64,000 nt of DNA, taken from Halomonas sp. (GTDB taxonomy: Bacteria; Pseudomonadota; Gammaproteobacteria; Pseudomonadales; Halomonadaceae). Each line of letters starts with the position of its first letter. The stretch's first letter is position 1. The stretch lies in contig NZ_DRFS01000024.1 of the NCBI RefSeq assembly GCF_011050415.1, positions 62,001-126,000 of the forward strand, read 5' to 3'. The notes beneath the pieces were generated by a model. The model saw nothing but the letters and a program-made list of their open reading frames with translations. It searched no databases and was not told where the DNA came from. Shown in pieces: positions 9,332 to 18,073 of the stretch. The position numbers and the translations under genes were made by a program.

Positions 9332-11038
9332 TTAAACTTCTGTTAACGCATCTTCCTCGGTTTCGCTTTGAGCATCTTCGTCTGACTCGTCTTCGCTTGA
9401 TTCATCCTCGACCGTCTCATCAGATGCGTCATCTTCTGCAGCTGACGATTGGTCGCTAACATCGCTATTTGCAGCAAGGTTTAAAGGCTCATCTAAATTA
9501 AGCGTTTGCGCGGTATAAGCACGCACTTCGCTTAACAGCTCAGGATTTTCCGATAAGCGCTGGCCATAGGAAGGCACGATTTGGGTTAGCGTTTCCTGCC
9601 ACTCAGCACTTGCGACCTGCTCAGGGAAAACGCGATCAAGCAGGTTTAGCATGATCGAAGGCGCCGTTGAAGCTCCAGGCGATGCGCCTAACAAGGCGGC
9701 AATCGAGCCATCTTCAGCGCTGACAATCTCAGTGCCGAACTGCAATACGCCCCCCTGCTCTTCATCGTCTTTAACAATTTGCACACGCTGGCCAGCTGTC
9801 CAAAGCTCCCAGTCATCCTGGTTGGCCTCAGGGTAGTACTCTTGGAGCGCTTCAAACCGGTCATCTTCAGACATCAGCACTTGGCCTACTAAATAGCGCA
9901 CCAGGCTAAAGTTATCCAACCCAACTTCCATCATCGGCCAAGTATTATTAAAGGTCATGGAGCTAAACAGATCAGTCCATGAACCCTCTTTTAGAAACTT
10001 GCTAGAGAAGGTAGCAAAGGGGCCAAAAAACAGCGCGGGCTCGCCATCCAAATAGCGAAAATCAAGGTGAGGAACGGACATGGGCGGGGAGCCTTCGCCC
10101 GCTTTGCCATACACTTTCACAAGGTGTTGAGACACTACATCAGGATTGGTGGTGTATAGGAATTGACCACCCACCGGGAAGCCCGCATAGGCTTTTGCTT
10201 CAGGAATTCCTGACGCCTGCAATAGCGGTAATGCAGCGCCACCAGCGCCGACAAACACAAAACGGGCATTAACGCTGGTTTCTTCACCGTCAGCCAGATT
10301 GGCAATGGTTACTTTCCAGGTATCGTCATCATTACGCTCTAAATCGCGCACTTCACTGCTAAGCCCCAACGTAAAGTGGTCGCTTTGCGCCAAGGACTCA
10401 ATCATCTGCCGCGTTTGTGCACCGTAGTTCACTTCGGTGCCCATTTGCATACGCGTAGCAGCTACCGGCGTATCGTTTTCTTCACGCCCCGCCATAACAA
10501 GCGGCATCCACTCAGCAATCTCTTGGCGGTCTTCAGAGTACTCCATGCCCGCATAAAGGGGATTTTGTACCATGGTGGCATGGCGTTCACGGAGAAACGC
10601 TACGTCATCTTCACCCCACACAATGCTTGCGTGAGGCACCGTGCTAATGAATGATTCCGGCTCGTCAAGCATGCCGTTATCAACCTGATGCGACCAAAAT
10701 TGACGAGACACTTCGAACTGCTCGGTGACATTCACCGCGCGCTGAATGTCGACACTGCCATCTTCTTGCTCGGGGGTATAATTCATTTCACAAAAAGCGG
10801 AATGACCGGTACCGGCATTATTCCAGGCGTTTGAACTCTCTTCGGCGACTTGATCCAAACGCTCATAAAGGTGGATATTCCACTCGGGCTCAAGCTCTTG
10901 TAGATAGGTACCTAAGGTTGCGCTCATAATGCCGCCACCAATTAAGACCACATCAACAGGCTCATCTGCGGCAAGCGGCATAATGGTGGCCAACGCCAGC
11001 AGCGGTGAGCAGAGTAATAGGTTAAAACGTTTTTGCAT
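9332..11038 (-). CDS. mqo: Malate:quinone oxidoreductase with acidic C-terminal extension
   Basis: FAD-dependent peripheral membrane enzyme oxidising L-malate to oxaloacetate with quinone as acceptor, feeding the TCA cycle into the respiratory chain. The FAD motif GGGIMSA is at residues 34-40, followed by the family block [14 protein letters not shown]. Sequence similarity to E. coli Mqo continues to about residue 515, including [11 protein letters not shown] hydrophobic N-terminal leader precedes the FAD domain, as in E. coli. The last ~45 residues are almost entirely Asp, Glu and Ser and lie outside the family core; this is consistent with a halophile but unusually dense. Monocistronic, with its own terminator. 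Confidence 0.95.
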   Translation of the reverse strand: MQKRFNLLLCSPLLALATIMPLAADEPVDVVLIGGGIMSATLGTYLQELEPEWNIHLYERLDQVAEESSNAWNNAGTGHSAFCEMNYTPEQEDGSVDIQRAVNVTEQFEVSRQFWSHQVDNGMLDEPESFISTVPHASIVWGEDDVAFLRERHATMVQNPLYAGMEYSEDRQEIAEWMPLVMAGREENDTPVAATRMQMGTEVNYGAQTRQMIESLAQSDHFTLGLSSEVRDLERNDDDTWKVTIANLADGEETSVNARFVFVGAGGAALPLLQASGIPEAKAYAGFPVGGQFLYTTNPDVVSQHLVKVYGKAGEGSPPMSVPHLDFRYLDGEPALFFGPFATFSSKFLKEGSWTDLFSSMTFNNTWPMMEVGLDNFSLVRYLVGQVLMSEDDRFEALQEYYPEANQDDWELWTAGQRVQIVKDDEEQGGVLQFGTEIVSAEDGSIAALLGASPGASTAPSIMLNLLDRVFPEQVASAEWQETLTQIVPSYGQRLSENPELLSEVRAYTAQTLNLDEPLNLAANSDVSDQSSAAEDDASDETVEDESSEDESDEDAQSETEEDALTEV

Positions 11039-11187
11039 GTCATGTCCCAGACGATACAGAAAGGACGCGCCGGAACGGTAGGCGTCCGGCCGCGAGGGGG
11101 TATTATTTGTCGACTAAAGTCTAACAAATATGCACCATATCGGGAATATGCAAGCCAACTTAAATGAGAATGAATGGAATTTAAACT

Positions 11188-11421
11188 ATGAAACCAGAGG
11201 ATTTGGAAAAACTCGTTACTCGCACTATGCCGTTTGGAAAACATGCGGGCTGCATAATCGCGGATCTTCCCGGCCCTTATCTGAACTGGTTTGCCCGGGA
11301 GGGCTTTCCATCCGGTGAGATTGGACAGTTGCTGCATTTAATGCACGAGATTGATCACAACGGGCTTGGCCCACTGTTGGACCCACTGCGCAAAACGCCC
11401 CGTCAGCGTGGCGATAGTTAA
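11188..11421 (+). CDS. DUF3820 family small protein
   Basis: 77-residue protein with the DUF3820 signature: MPFGKHAGCIIADLP near residue 14, LNWFAREGFPSG in the middle and LMHEIDHNGL towards the end. The family includes proteins annotated as quorum-sensing-regulated virulence factors in pseudomonads, but no biochemical activity is established. Its stop codon overlaps the stop of the convergent gene by 4 bp. Confidence 0.85.
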   Translation: MKPEDLEKLVTRTMPFGKHAGCIIADLPGPYLNWFAREGFPSGEIGQLLHLMHEIDHNGLGPLLDPLRKTPRQRGDS

Positions 11422-11765
11422 TGGGGGCGCTTTTCTCGCTCGCCGATAGCGCGTTCAAACTCGGTGAAGTAAGCCGCTTCGTGCAACGCCTTATCGGCAG
11501 GAAAGCGATCTAATTCAGTGGCTAACTCAAAAAAGCCCGCGCCAGGCAAACCATCCCCCCGACGGCTGACGACCAGTGCCGCCATGAAGGGCTTTTGCTG
11601 CGCGGCATCCTCGCGCATTAGTTGCTCAAGCGCCTGAGTGACCTGAGCAATAGTGCGCGGCGGAGTCAACGCTAGTGCGGCAGCGACCTGTTGATAGGTC
11701 ATTGGCAGCGCGTCACGCGGTACACTTAACAGTAATTGGCGTAACGCGACTACGTTATCAGGCAT
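11418..11765 (-). CDS. Conserved-looking hypothetical protein, possible winged-helix fold
   Basis: 115-residue soluble protein that I do not recognise. Residues 20-70 contain a helix-turn-helix-like stretch (MTYQQVAAAL, TIAQVTQALEQLMREDA) followed by AALVVSRRGDGLPGAGFFELA, an arrangement seen in small winged-helix proteins, but no named family can be assigned. AAGGA lies 6 nt before the ATG. Codon use matches the neighbours. It overlaps the convergent DUF3820 gene by 4 bp at the stop codons. Confidence 0.7.
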   Translation of the reverse strand: MPDNVVALRQLLLSVPRDALPMTYQQVAAALALTPPRTIAQVTQALEQLMREDAAQQKPFMAALVVSRRGDGLPGAGFFELATELDRFPADKALHEAAYFTEFERAIGEREKRPH

Positions 11766-11876
11766 AAATATCCTTTCTTCAGGTTTTATAAAGAAAAAAT
11801 ATGACCACGCATCAGCTATATTTGTGCTAAGAATAGCTCAAATTCTTTACTTAATACCCTGGGTTATGGAGAAAAC

Positions 11877-12644
11877 ATGGCAACGCGACTAACAGCCTCA
11901 CGCTCGCGCGGTGGTCGCTGGCCAAGCGTACTGGCTGGCTTAGCTACGCTACTGCTCGTAGCGGCAGCAGTGATGATGGCGGGGGCAGGCCCGGCTTATC
12001 GTGGCGAACTGATAACGTTGGGAGAGGCATTTAACATACTGCGCAACGGCGTTTACGCCGCTGGTGCCGCAGTGGCGGTGAGTGTTATGGCGCTGCTGTT
12101 TAGTATGTTTGCACGCCGTTTTGCACCCGCCTTAGTGGTAACGCTGGTCATAATGGGAGCTGCAGCGCTACTTTACGTACCTTGGCAGCACTGGCAGCGC
12201 GCTCAAGAGGTGCCTGCTATTCACGATATCACGACCGACATGCAGAACCCGCCTGCCTTTGAAGCACTTGCCGAAGCCCGTGAAGCAGCGCCCAATGCCG
12301 TCGGCTACCCAGGTGAAGCTACCGCTCAGCAGCAGCGAGCCGCCTACCCATCAATTAGACCGCTGGTCGTGAACGATGCACCACAAACCGTACTCTCCGC
12401 AGCGCAAGCAGAAGTCGAAGAAGCGGGCTGGCAAATCGCCCAAATTACTGACAATCAAATAGAAGCCACCGCGACGACACGCTGGTTTGGATTTGAGGAT
12501 GACGTAGTGATCAGGTTAACGCAACTTGAGGATGGCGTGCAGGTGGATATGCGCTCGGCGTCACGCCTTGGCACCAGCGATGTAGGCACAAATGCAGCGC
12601 GAATTGAGAGCTTTTTAAGCGCTTTGGAGGCCCGCCTAGAGTAG
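11877..12644 (+). CDS. DUF1499 membrane protein
   Basis: 255 residues. Three predicted membrane helices lie in the first ~115 residues (about 17-38, 55-76 and 83-102). The DUF1499 domain follows, with its hallmark pieces IHDITTDMQNPP, YPSIRPL, IEATATTRWFGFEDDVVIR and RSASRLGTSDVGTNAARI. Function is unknown; many members lack the membrane part. Start ATG preceded by GGAGA. Confidence 0.85.
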   Translation: MATRLTASRSRGGRWPSVLAGLATLLLVAAAVMMAGAGPAYRGELITLGEAFNILRNGVYAAGAAVAVSVMALLFSMFARRFAPALVVTLVIMGAAALLYVPWQHWQRAQEVPAIHDITTDMQNPPAFEALAEAREAAPNAVGYPGEATAQQQRAAYPSIRPLVVNDAPQTVLSAAQAEVEEAGWQIAQITDNQIEATATTRWFGFEDDVVIRLTQLEDGVQVDMRSASRLGTSDVGTNAARIESFLSALEARLE

Positions 12645-12652
12645 CCAAATAC

Positions 12653-13015
12653 TTAATGTACTGTGCCAGATTTGCGGCCACTTTCTCGCGCTAAAATTTG
12701 CTCAGCATTGAGGCCGGCAATTGGAGCTTGATGTTGCGTAGGTATGTCACCACTTAATTGCAGTGCCTGGTAACGCAGCGCACACACGCGTAAAAACGAG
12801 GTGAAATTACCCAAATCGTGTCCAGCATCAATGGATTCGTGATAGAGGCGGGTAATCATTTGAGCAGTGTTCATCCCATCACGCTGGGCGATCTCTTCAA
12901 GTATGTGCCAGAAATAATTTTCCATTCGCACACTGGTAACCATGCCATCGATGCGTAATGAGTGCGTAGCGCTTCGCCACAGTTCAGGGTCAGCTTGAAT
13001 AAAGAGTTTACACAT
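12653..13015 (-). CDS. Ribbon-helix-helix domain protein (RHH_4 type)
   Basis: 120-residue protein with an RHH_4-like domain: HSLRIDGMVTSVRMENYFW forms the ribbon and first helix, then EEIAQRDGMNTAQMITRLY, and NFTSFLRVCALRY closes it. The family is predicted to bind DNA, usually as uncharacterised small regulators. The ATG at 13015 is chosen because GGGAG precedes it and homologues start MCKLFI-like; a further upstream ATG at 13045 is open but lacks support. Its stop is 8 bp from the convergent DUF1499 stop. Confidence 0.82.
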   Translation of the reverse strand: MCKLFIQADPELWRSATHSLRIDGMVTSVRMENYFWHILEEIAQRDGMNTAQMITRLYHESIDAGHDLGNFTSFLRVCALRYQALQLSGDIPTQHQAPIAGLNAEQILARESGRKSGTVH

Positions 13016-13078
13016 GGCGCTGTCTCCCAGCATATCCTTTACCAACTATTAGCATAATAGGTAACCAATAGCATGATG

Positions 13079-13114
13079 AACGCTCGCACCCAGTAGGTGC
13101 TGGGCGCGAACGTT
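13079..13114 (-). terminator. Hairpin downstream of the DJ-1/PfpI gene
   Basis: Read on -, a 15-bp stem (arms 13100-13114 and 13079-13093, with two G-U pairs) and a 6-nt loop. The inner stem is CCCAG/CTGGG. No clear T tract follows. It begins 21 bp past the DJ-1/PfpI stop. Confidence 0.6.
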
Positions 13115-13135
13115 GTTACAGTGCGGGCGACTGAC

Positions 13136-13705
13136 TCACTTATTTAGCAACGCCATAAACTGCGCTAACCATGCTGGATGAGCGGGCCATGCAGGTGCTG
13201 TGACCAAGTTGCCATCGGTTACCGCATCGGTTACTTCAAGATTGGCAAAATGACCGCCAGCAAGCTCTACCTCCGGCTGACAAGCCGGATAAGCGGAGCA
13301 CTGCTTGCCTTCCAGCACGTTGGCAGCAGCTAATAGCTGTGCGCCATGGCAAATGGCGGCTACCGGCTTATTGGTTTCAAAAAAATGCTGAACCATCTTT
13401 AGCACTTCTTTATTAAGGCGAAGATACTCCGGCGCGCGACCACCCGGTATCACCAGGGCGTCATAATCGGCGGGATTAATGCCAGCGAAATTGGCATTTA
13501 GGGCAAACCTGTGACCAGGCTTTTCAGAGTAGGTTTGATCGCCTTCGAAATCATGAATAGCCGTCGCTACCGTATCGCCTGAGGCTTTGCCGGGGCAAAC
13601 AGCATCAACACGATGACCGACCGCCATCAATGCCTGAAACGGCACCATGGTTTCGTAGTCTTCGGTAAAGTCGCCGGTGATCATTAAAATGCGCTTGCTG
13701 CTCAT
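13136..13705 (-). CDS. DJ-1/PfpI family protein
   Basis: 189-residue class-I glutamine-amidotransferase-fold protein. The nucleophile elbow is AICHGAQLL with C119 and H120, and the conserved acidic segment GDFTEDYE lies at residues 11-18. Bacterial members include YhbO/PfpI-like stress proteins with proposed deglycase or chaperone roles, and some act on isocyanides; which applies here is unknown. The ATG at 13705 follows AGGAGA; the in-frame codon at 13738 is not supported. A perfect 18-bp palindrome lies 80 bp upstream, in its probable control region. Confidence 0.88.
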   Translation of the reverse strand: MSSKRILMITGDFTEDYETMVPFQALMAVGHRVDAVCPGKASGDTVATAIHDFEGDQTYSEKPGHRFALNANFAGINPADYDALVIPGGRAPEYLRLNKEVLKMVQHFFETNKPVAAICHGAQLLAAANVLEGKQCSAYPACQPEVELAGGHFANLEVTDAVTDGNLVTAPAWPAHPAWLAQFMALLNK

Positions 13706-13784
13706 CTCAGTCTCCTTATCATTATTTATCGAGAGCACACGCCGAGCGTGTGAGATGAGACTAGCAAGCGCTTTTCACCAACGG

Positions 13785-13802
13785 GTAGTAATCGATTACT
13801 AC
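13785..13802. promoter_or_regulatory. Perfect 18-bp palindrome upstream of the DJ-1/PfpI gene
   Basis: GTAGTAATCGATTACTAC is a perfect dyad with a central CG, overlapping the stop codon of the chemoreceptor gene and lying 80 bp upstream of the DJ-1/PfpI start. The central CG symmetry resembles operators of LacI-type or similar dimeric repressors. The binding protein is unknown. Confidence 0.45.
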
Positions 13803-15898
13803 AGGGTAATTTCCTCATTTTGCGGCAATGCAAGATGGCGCTGCCCTGCCCCTTGGCTTACACGAAAGCGCCCTACCAGGGCATGCATGTCACCAGCACG
13901 GTCATCCAGCGTATGACTAGCGGTGGTAGCCTCTTGCACCAAACGAGCATTTTGATGGGTCACTTGATCCAATTGCGAAATTGCCTGGTTGATCTGATCA
14001 ATACCCGCAGACTGCTCGTGGGTCGCTCCTGCAATCTCGGTGACGTAGCGGGTCACCTCACCAAGGCTATCAATGATTTCCTGTAGATGCTTGCTTGAAG
14101 CATTCACAAGCTGCTCACCTTCGCTAACTTTAGCAACACTATCATCAACCAAGTGGCGAATTTGCGCTGCTTCCTCTGCGCTACGCCCAGCAAGCTTACG
14201 CACTTCCTGGGCGACCACGGCAAAACCTCGCCCCTGCTCGCCAGCCCTTGCGGCTTCAACGGATGCGTTTAGCGCCAATAGATTGGTTTGAAAGGCGATA
14301 TCGTCAATAGCCTTAATGATTGAGGTAATCTTTTCACTCGCTTGGCGAATATCGCCCATCGCCTCAGTGGTGCGCTTAGCAACGTCACCGGCTGAACGCG
14401 CACGCTGATCAACACTACCGCTCGCATCTTTGGCCTGGTCAGCGTACTCGGCGGTTTGTTTAACGGTGGCCGTAATTTCTTCAAGACTTGAGGCTGTTTC
14501 AGCCAGCGATGCCGCCTGTTGATCAGTACGCTGGGAGAGGTTTTCATTACCCGCAGCAATTTGGCGGCTACTCGACGCAATAGCTTCAGCGCTTTCACGA
14601 ATTTGCGCCACCATCCCTTCAAAGGTATCCATCATGTTATTGAATGCTTGGGCAGTTTGGCCTACTTCATCATTGCGCTTCAGCTCAAGGCGCATAGAAA
14701 GGTCGGCATTCTCGCCCGCTGCACCGCTAATATCTTCCATTTGGCGACGCATGGCGACCAGCGGACCAAGCACGCGTACCATCGTGCGCCAGCCAAAGAT
14801 AGCCAGTAACACAATGACCACTAAGGTCACTATAATCAGCAATGACCGACCTGCGTTGGCTAATGTTTCTGCCTCTGTTGCAGCGTTGTCAGCCTGCACG
14901 ACGGTATACGCTTCGACATCGGCCAGTGCTCCCCGCATCTCCTGCATCGCTTGAGCAACATTCATCAACGCTGCTTGCACCTGAGCATGGAGTTCCAACT
15001 GCTGTAACCGCAGTGCGTACACAGCATCATCATCCGACACCATAAGGCCTTCCAGCTCTACAATGACATCATCTAAGTTGCTAATCAGTGCTCGCTGTTC
15101 GGCTTCCGTACTGGGTGCAGCAGCAATGGCCGCCAGTGACTGGCGAGAAAGACCTACCTGCTGGGAAATTTCATTCAGTCGCAAATTGACCAACGCATCC
15201 TGGCTTTGCGTTTGCATCATCTGACGCCCAAGATCCGATAACATCGCCAACGCCATGCGTGCATTGCCGCTTAAACGACCGATATCCGCTTGCTCGGTAT
15301 ACATGTTATCGAGTAACTGGGTTGGCAACGTCGTCATACCATCTTCGCGCCACGCTTCCATTAATTCACGCTGGTTCCTATCCTGTCGAACCTGCGCCAA
15401 TGCCGTGCGGCCAGCAATATCCTCAGCGCTGAGCATTACCTGGGTAATTAAGGTTTGCATATTTCTAATGCGTTCAGACATCTGAATTTGCAAGCTCAGC
15501 TCTTCACGGCGCACCGCTTCCAACGCAGTGTCACCTTCTAATAGCGCTTGATAATGGCTATCCAGTGCGCTCAAGCTTTCCGCTTGATCAACCGCATTCA
15601 ACTCTTGTCGTGAACTGCGAAAACGCTCATCTAATGCGCTTTGTGAGGTAATGCTTTCAAGGCTTGCTGGACTATCGGTAGCAAGCAAATCCGCATGGCG
15701 TTGGCCAAACGCGCCCATGCTGAGCACCATGCCGCGGCTTGCATCCTGCAGCGGCAATACCTCGCCGGTAATATAGCGTTGCGAGTCGATCAAACGCTGG
15801 TTAGTAGCCCAGCCCGTTGCCGCCAGCACCACCGCTCCCAGCACTGCTGCTAAAAACAGGCTGATCAGCATGGCTCTAATACTTAAGGTTTTTTTCAT
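13799..15898 (-). CDS. Methyl-accepting chemotaxis protein with large helical periplasmic sensor
   Basis: 699-residue chemoreceptor. TM1 lies at ~8-29, the periplasmic region at ~31-350, TM2 at ~352-370 and HAMP at ~370-425. The signalling domain carries the hairpin tip [20 protein letters not shown] and downstream methylation helices. The ~320-residue sensor is almost wholly helical with no recognisable Cache or PAS features, a size compatible with stacked helical bundles such as TorS or HBM sensors. It lies 44 bp downstream of a periplasmic binding protein on the same strand, suggesting that it reads ligand through that protein. No C-terminal CheR-binding pentapeptide is seen. Confidence 0.93.
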   Translation of the reverse strand: MKKTLSIRAMLISLFLAAVLGAVVLAATGWATNQRLIDSQRYITGEVLPLQDASRGMVLSMGAFGQRHADLLATDSPASLESITSQSALDERFRSSRQELNAVDQAESLSALDSHYQALLEGDTALEAVRREELSLQIQMSERIRNMQTLITQVMLSAEDIAGRTALAQVRQDRNQRELMEAWREDGMTTLPTQLLDNMYTEQADIGRLSGNARMALAMLSDLGRQMMQTQSQDALVNLRLNEISQQVGLSRQSLAAIAAAPSTEAEQRALISNLDDVIVELEGLMVSDDDAVYALRLQQLELHAQVQAALMNVAQAMQEMRGALADVEAYTVVQADNAATEAETLANAGRSLLIIVTLVVIVLLAIFGWRTMVRVLGPLVAMRRQMEDISGAAGENADLSMRLELKRNDEVGQTAQAFNNMMDTFEGMVAQIRESAEAIASSSRQIAAGNENLSQRTDQQAASLAETASSLEEITATVKQTAEYADQAKDASGSVDQRARSAGDVAKRTTEAMGDIRQASEKITSIIKAIDDIAFQTNLLALNASVEAARAGEQGRGFAVVAQEVRKLAGRSAEEAAQIRHLVDDSVAKVSEGEQLVNASSKHLQEIIDSLGEVTRYVTEIAGATHEQSAGIDQINQAISQLDQVTHQNARLVQEATTASHTLDDRAGDMHALVGRFRVSQGAGQRHLALPQNEEITL

Positions 15899-15942
15899 TA
15901 TCAGATTTCACTTGTGTCAGGGTCATACAGATAACGTAAGGT

Positions 15943-17124
15943 TTAAGGCAGCAAACTCGCCCATTCCACCGACTCGAAACGGCCGTTTGTGATAATGGTG
16001 GGCCATACCGCATCACTGGCTTGATGGTCATCACGCCCAAGCGTTAAGGGCTCTCCTAAACCAATATCAATCGTGCCCAAACCCAATAAGCCATCAACAA
16101 TCGCTTCACGGTTGGGATTGGCGCCGGCCGCTTTCACCCCTTCCACAAAAAGCTTTGCGGCTAAATAGCCTTCAAGCGAAATAAAGTCTGGCGCGCTGTC
16201 TGGGGAATAAGACGCCAATGCCTGACGATACTCTTCAACCGCAGGAAGATCAGCATCCAGTGGCGGTACTACTTGGGTAATGATAACCCCTTCCGCTTGC
16301 TCGCCCAGTTCATCCATCAGGGCCTGGCTTCCCACGAAGGAGACGTTCAGAAAGACGGCATCGGGAAGGTCATTCTTGGCTTCACGTATAAAATCTGCGG
16401 CGGGGCCAGAAGTGCCAACAATGATGACAGCTCGCGGTGTCACTGGGGCCTGGAGGATTGATGCTAGTCCTTGATGAACATTCCGGGTGCCGCGAGTAAA
16501 GCGACCATGCGCCAGTGAAGCCGAATTTTCTACGCCATGAGAGGCCAACGCTTGCATAGCGCCATTGTAGCCAGCATCGCCAAAGCTATCGTTCTGGGTA
16601 AAAAAGGCGATTTCTTCTGGTAAAATACCCGCTTGCAATAGGCCGTCTACCATCGCGGCGGTTTCTTGTACATAGCTTGCCCGATAGTTAATGACGTACC
16701 TGTCTGGCGGTGAACGGCGCAATATACCCGCCCCGGTAAAAGCACCATAAAGCAGTGTTTTATATTCATTATGCAGCGGAATAGTCACTGCGGCGGTTGG
16801 GGTGCCTACGTTGCCAATCGCCGCCAACAAGTCATCCTCAATTAGCTGGCGAGTATTTCGGGCGGCTTCCAAGGGTTGATACTGATCATCCATTGCTACC
16901 AGGTTTAGGGGTTGACCATTAACACCACCAGCGGCGTTGACCTCAGCAAAATAAGTTTCAATCCCCTTCTGCATACCCAATCCCAGCGACGCCGCTCCTC
17001 CGGTAGCTGGTGCGACAATGCCAAAGGTCAGTTCTGCGTACGCAAGCGGAGATACTAACGCCCCAGCTAGTATCGTCGCTCTCAACACTATTCTATTTAA
17101 TGAAAAAAACCCCAAACGTCGCAT
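15943..17124 (-). CDS. Periplasmic substrate-binding protein (Peripla_BP_6, branched-chain amino acid/amide type)
   Basis: 393 residues. Signal peptide ~1-30 with an AYA cleavage site, then a type-I periplasmic binding fold starting ELTFGIVAPATGGAASLGLGMQKGIETYFAEVNAAGGVNG. The fold continues with EAARNTRQLIEDD and FTQNDSFGDAGYNGAM. Such proteins usually feed LIV-type ABC transporters, but no permease or ATPase gene is nearby. Instead the next gene, 44 bp downstream, is a chemoreceptor. I infer a ligand-binding co-receptor for chemotaxis. Start ATG after AAGGAG. Confidence 0.9.
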   Translation of the reverse strand: MRRLGFFSLNRIVLRATILAGALVSPLAYAELTFGIVAPATGGAASLGLGMQKGIETYFAEVNAAGGVNGQPLNLVAMDDQYQPLEAARNTRQLIEDDLLAAIGNVGTPTAAVTIPLHNEYKTLLYGAFTGAGILRRSPPDRYVINYRASYVQETAAMVDGLLQAGILPEEIAFFTQNDSFGDAGYNGAMQALASHGVENSASLAHGRFTRGTRNVHQGLASILQAPVTPRAVIIVGTSGPAADFIREAKNDLPDAVFLNVSFVGSQALMDELGEQAEGVIITQVVPPLDADLPAVEEYRQALASYSPDSAPDFISLEGYLAAKLFVEGVKAAGANPNREAIVDGLLGLGTIDIGLGEPLTLGRDDHQASDAVWPTIITNGRFESVEWASLLP

Positions 17125-17387
17125 TGATCTGCTCCTTGTTAGCTAGATCACTCCCCTAACCATATCAATGGCATGCTCGTATGCGTTACGTGGCTGCTGC
17201 TTCACGCACTCGATACTGCCAGCCTGTTTTTATATCTATCGGCAGGAGAATATACGACTAAAGATGAATTATCGTTGATTACCAAGTAACAAATATTACT
17301 TAGTGTGTAACCACTAACTTACCTTTCCAAAAAATTCTTAAAATTACTTTAATTTCATAAGTTTAAATATTAGGCATTTGCGGCCAT

Positions 17388-18002
17388 TTACGCTGGCCGC
17401 TCAATCGCAAAGCGATCACTAATACGAATGTAGTCACTACCCGCCAAACGACCTACAGGCTTGAGCAGATCCATATTGACATGACGACCATCCCATAGCG
17501 TGTCATCAATGTGGATAGATACCACTTGCGCCAGCACTAACGTACCTGCCAGCGGCTGATCGCCAAACCGGATCATGTCATATAGTTTGCAGCCAAACGC
17601 AATGGGAGCATTGGCAATGCGCGGAACGCTAACGCCTACCATGTCGGCTTTATCCAACCCAGCCAGGGTAAATTCATCATCTTCCGGAGGCAGGCTGGCA
17701 CTGGTGGCATTGAGTGCTTCAATCAACCCCTCACTGCCTACATGCACAACGCATTCAGCTACTTCGTTTAAATTGCGCACCGTATCCTTGAGTTCGCCGC
17801 TGCCATTAAGCAGGGGTGAAAACGCCAGTACCGGAGGGTTCACACTGGCGACATTGAAGAAAGAAAACGGTGCTAAATTAGCATTTCCCTGCTTATCCTG
17901 TGTAGACACCCAGGCTATTGGCCGAGGGCAAATAGCGCCGGATAATAATCGATAAATCACACCTGGGCTTAAGGGGGATTCATCTAGTAAATAGTCACTC
18001 AT
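17388..18002 (-). CDS. Flavin reductase-like, FMN-binding split-barrel protein
   Basis: 204-residue flavoprotein of the flavin-reductase-like family: RPIAWVSTQDKQGNANLAPFSFFNVASVNPPVLAFSP is the classic FMN-binding stretch at ~residues 28-64. The family has flavin reductase or FMN-storage roles, commonly in aromatic or acid catabolic clusters. The ATG at 18002 is preferred; the longer TTG frame at 18041 adds a basic leader without family support, although the Shine-Dalgarno is weak at both. It lies downstream of the aconitase on the same strand (71-bp gap) and may belong to that operon. Confidence 0.85.
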   Translation of the reverse strand: MSDYLLDESPLSPGVIYRLLSGAICPRPIAWVSTQDKQGNANLAPFSFFNVASVNPPVLAFSPLLNGSGELKDTVRNLNEVAECVVHVGSEGLIEALNATSASLPPEDDEFTLAGLDKADMVGVSVPRIANAPIAFGCKLYDMIRFGDQPLAGTLVLAQVVSIHIDDTLWDGRHVNMDLLKPVGRLAGSDYIRISDRFAIERPA

Positions 18003-18073
18003 TTTTGGCTCGCTCTTGCGTCGTAAAAAGCTGCTGTTCAATAGCTCTGACTACTTCTTAATAATAGACGGGC

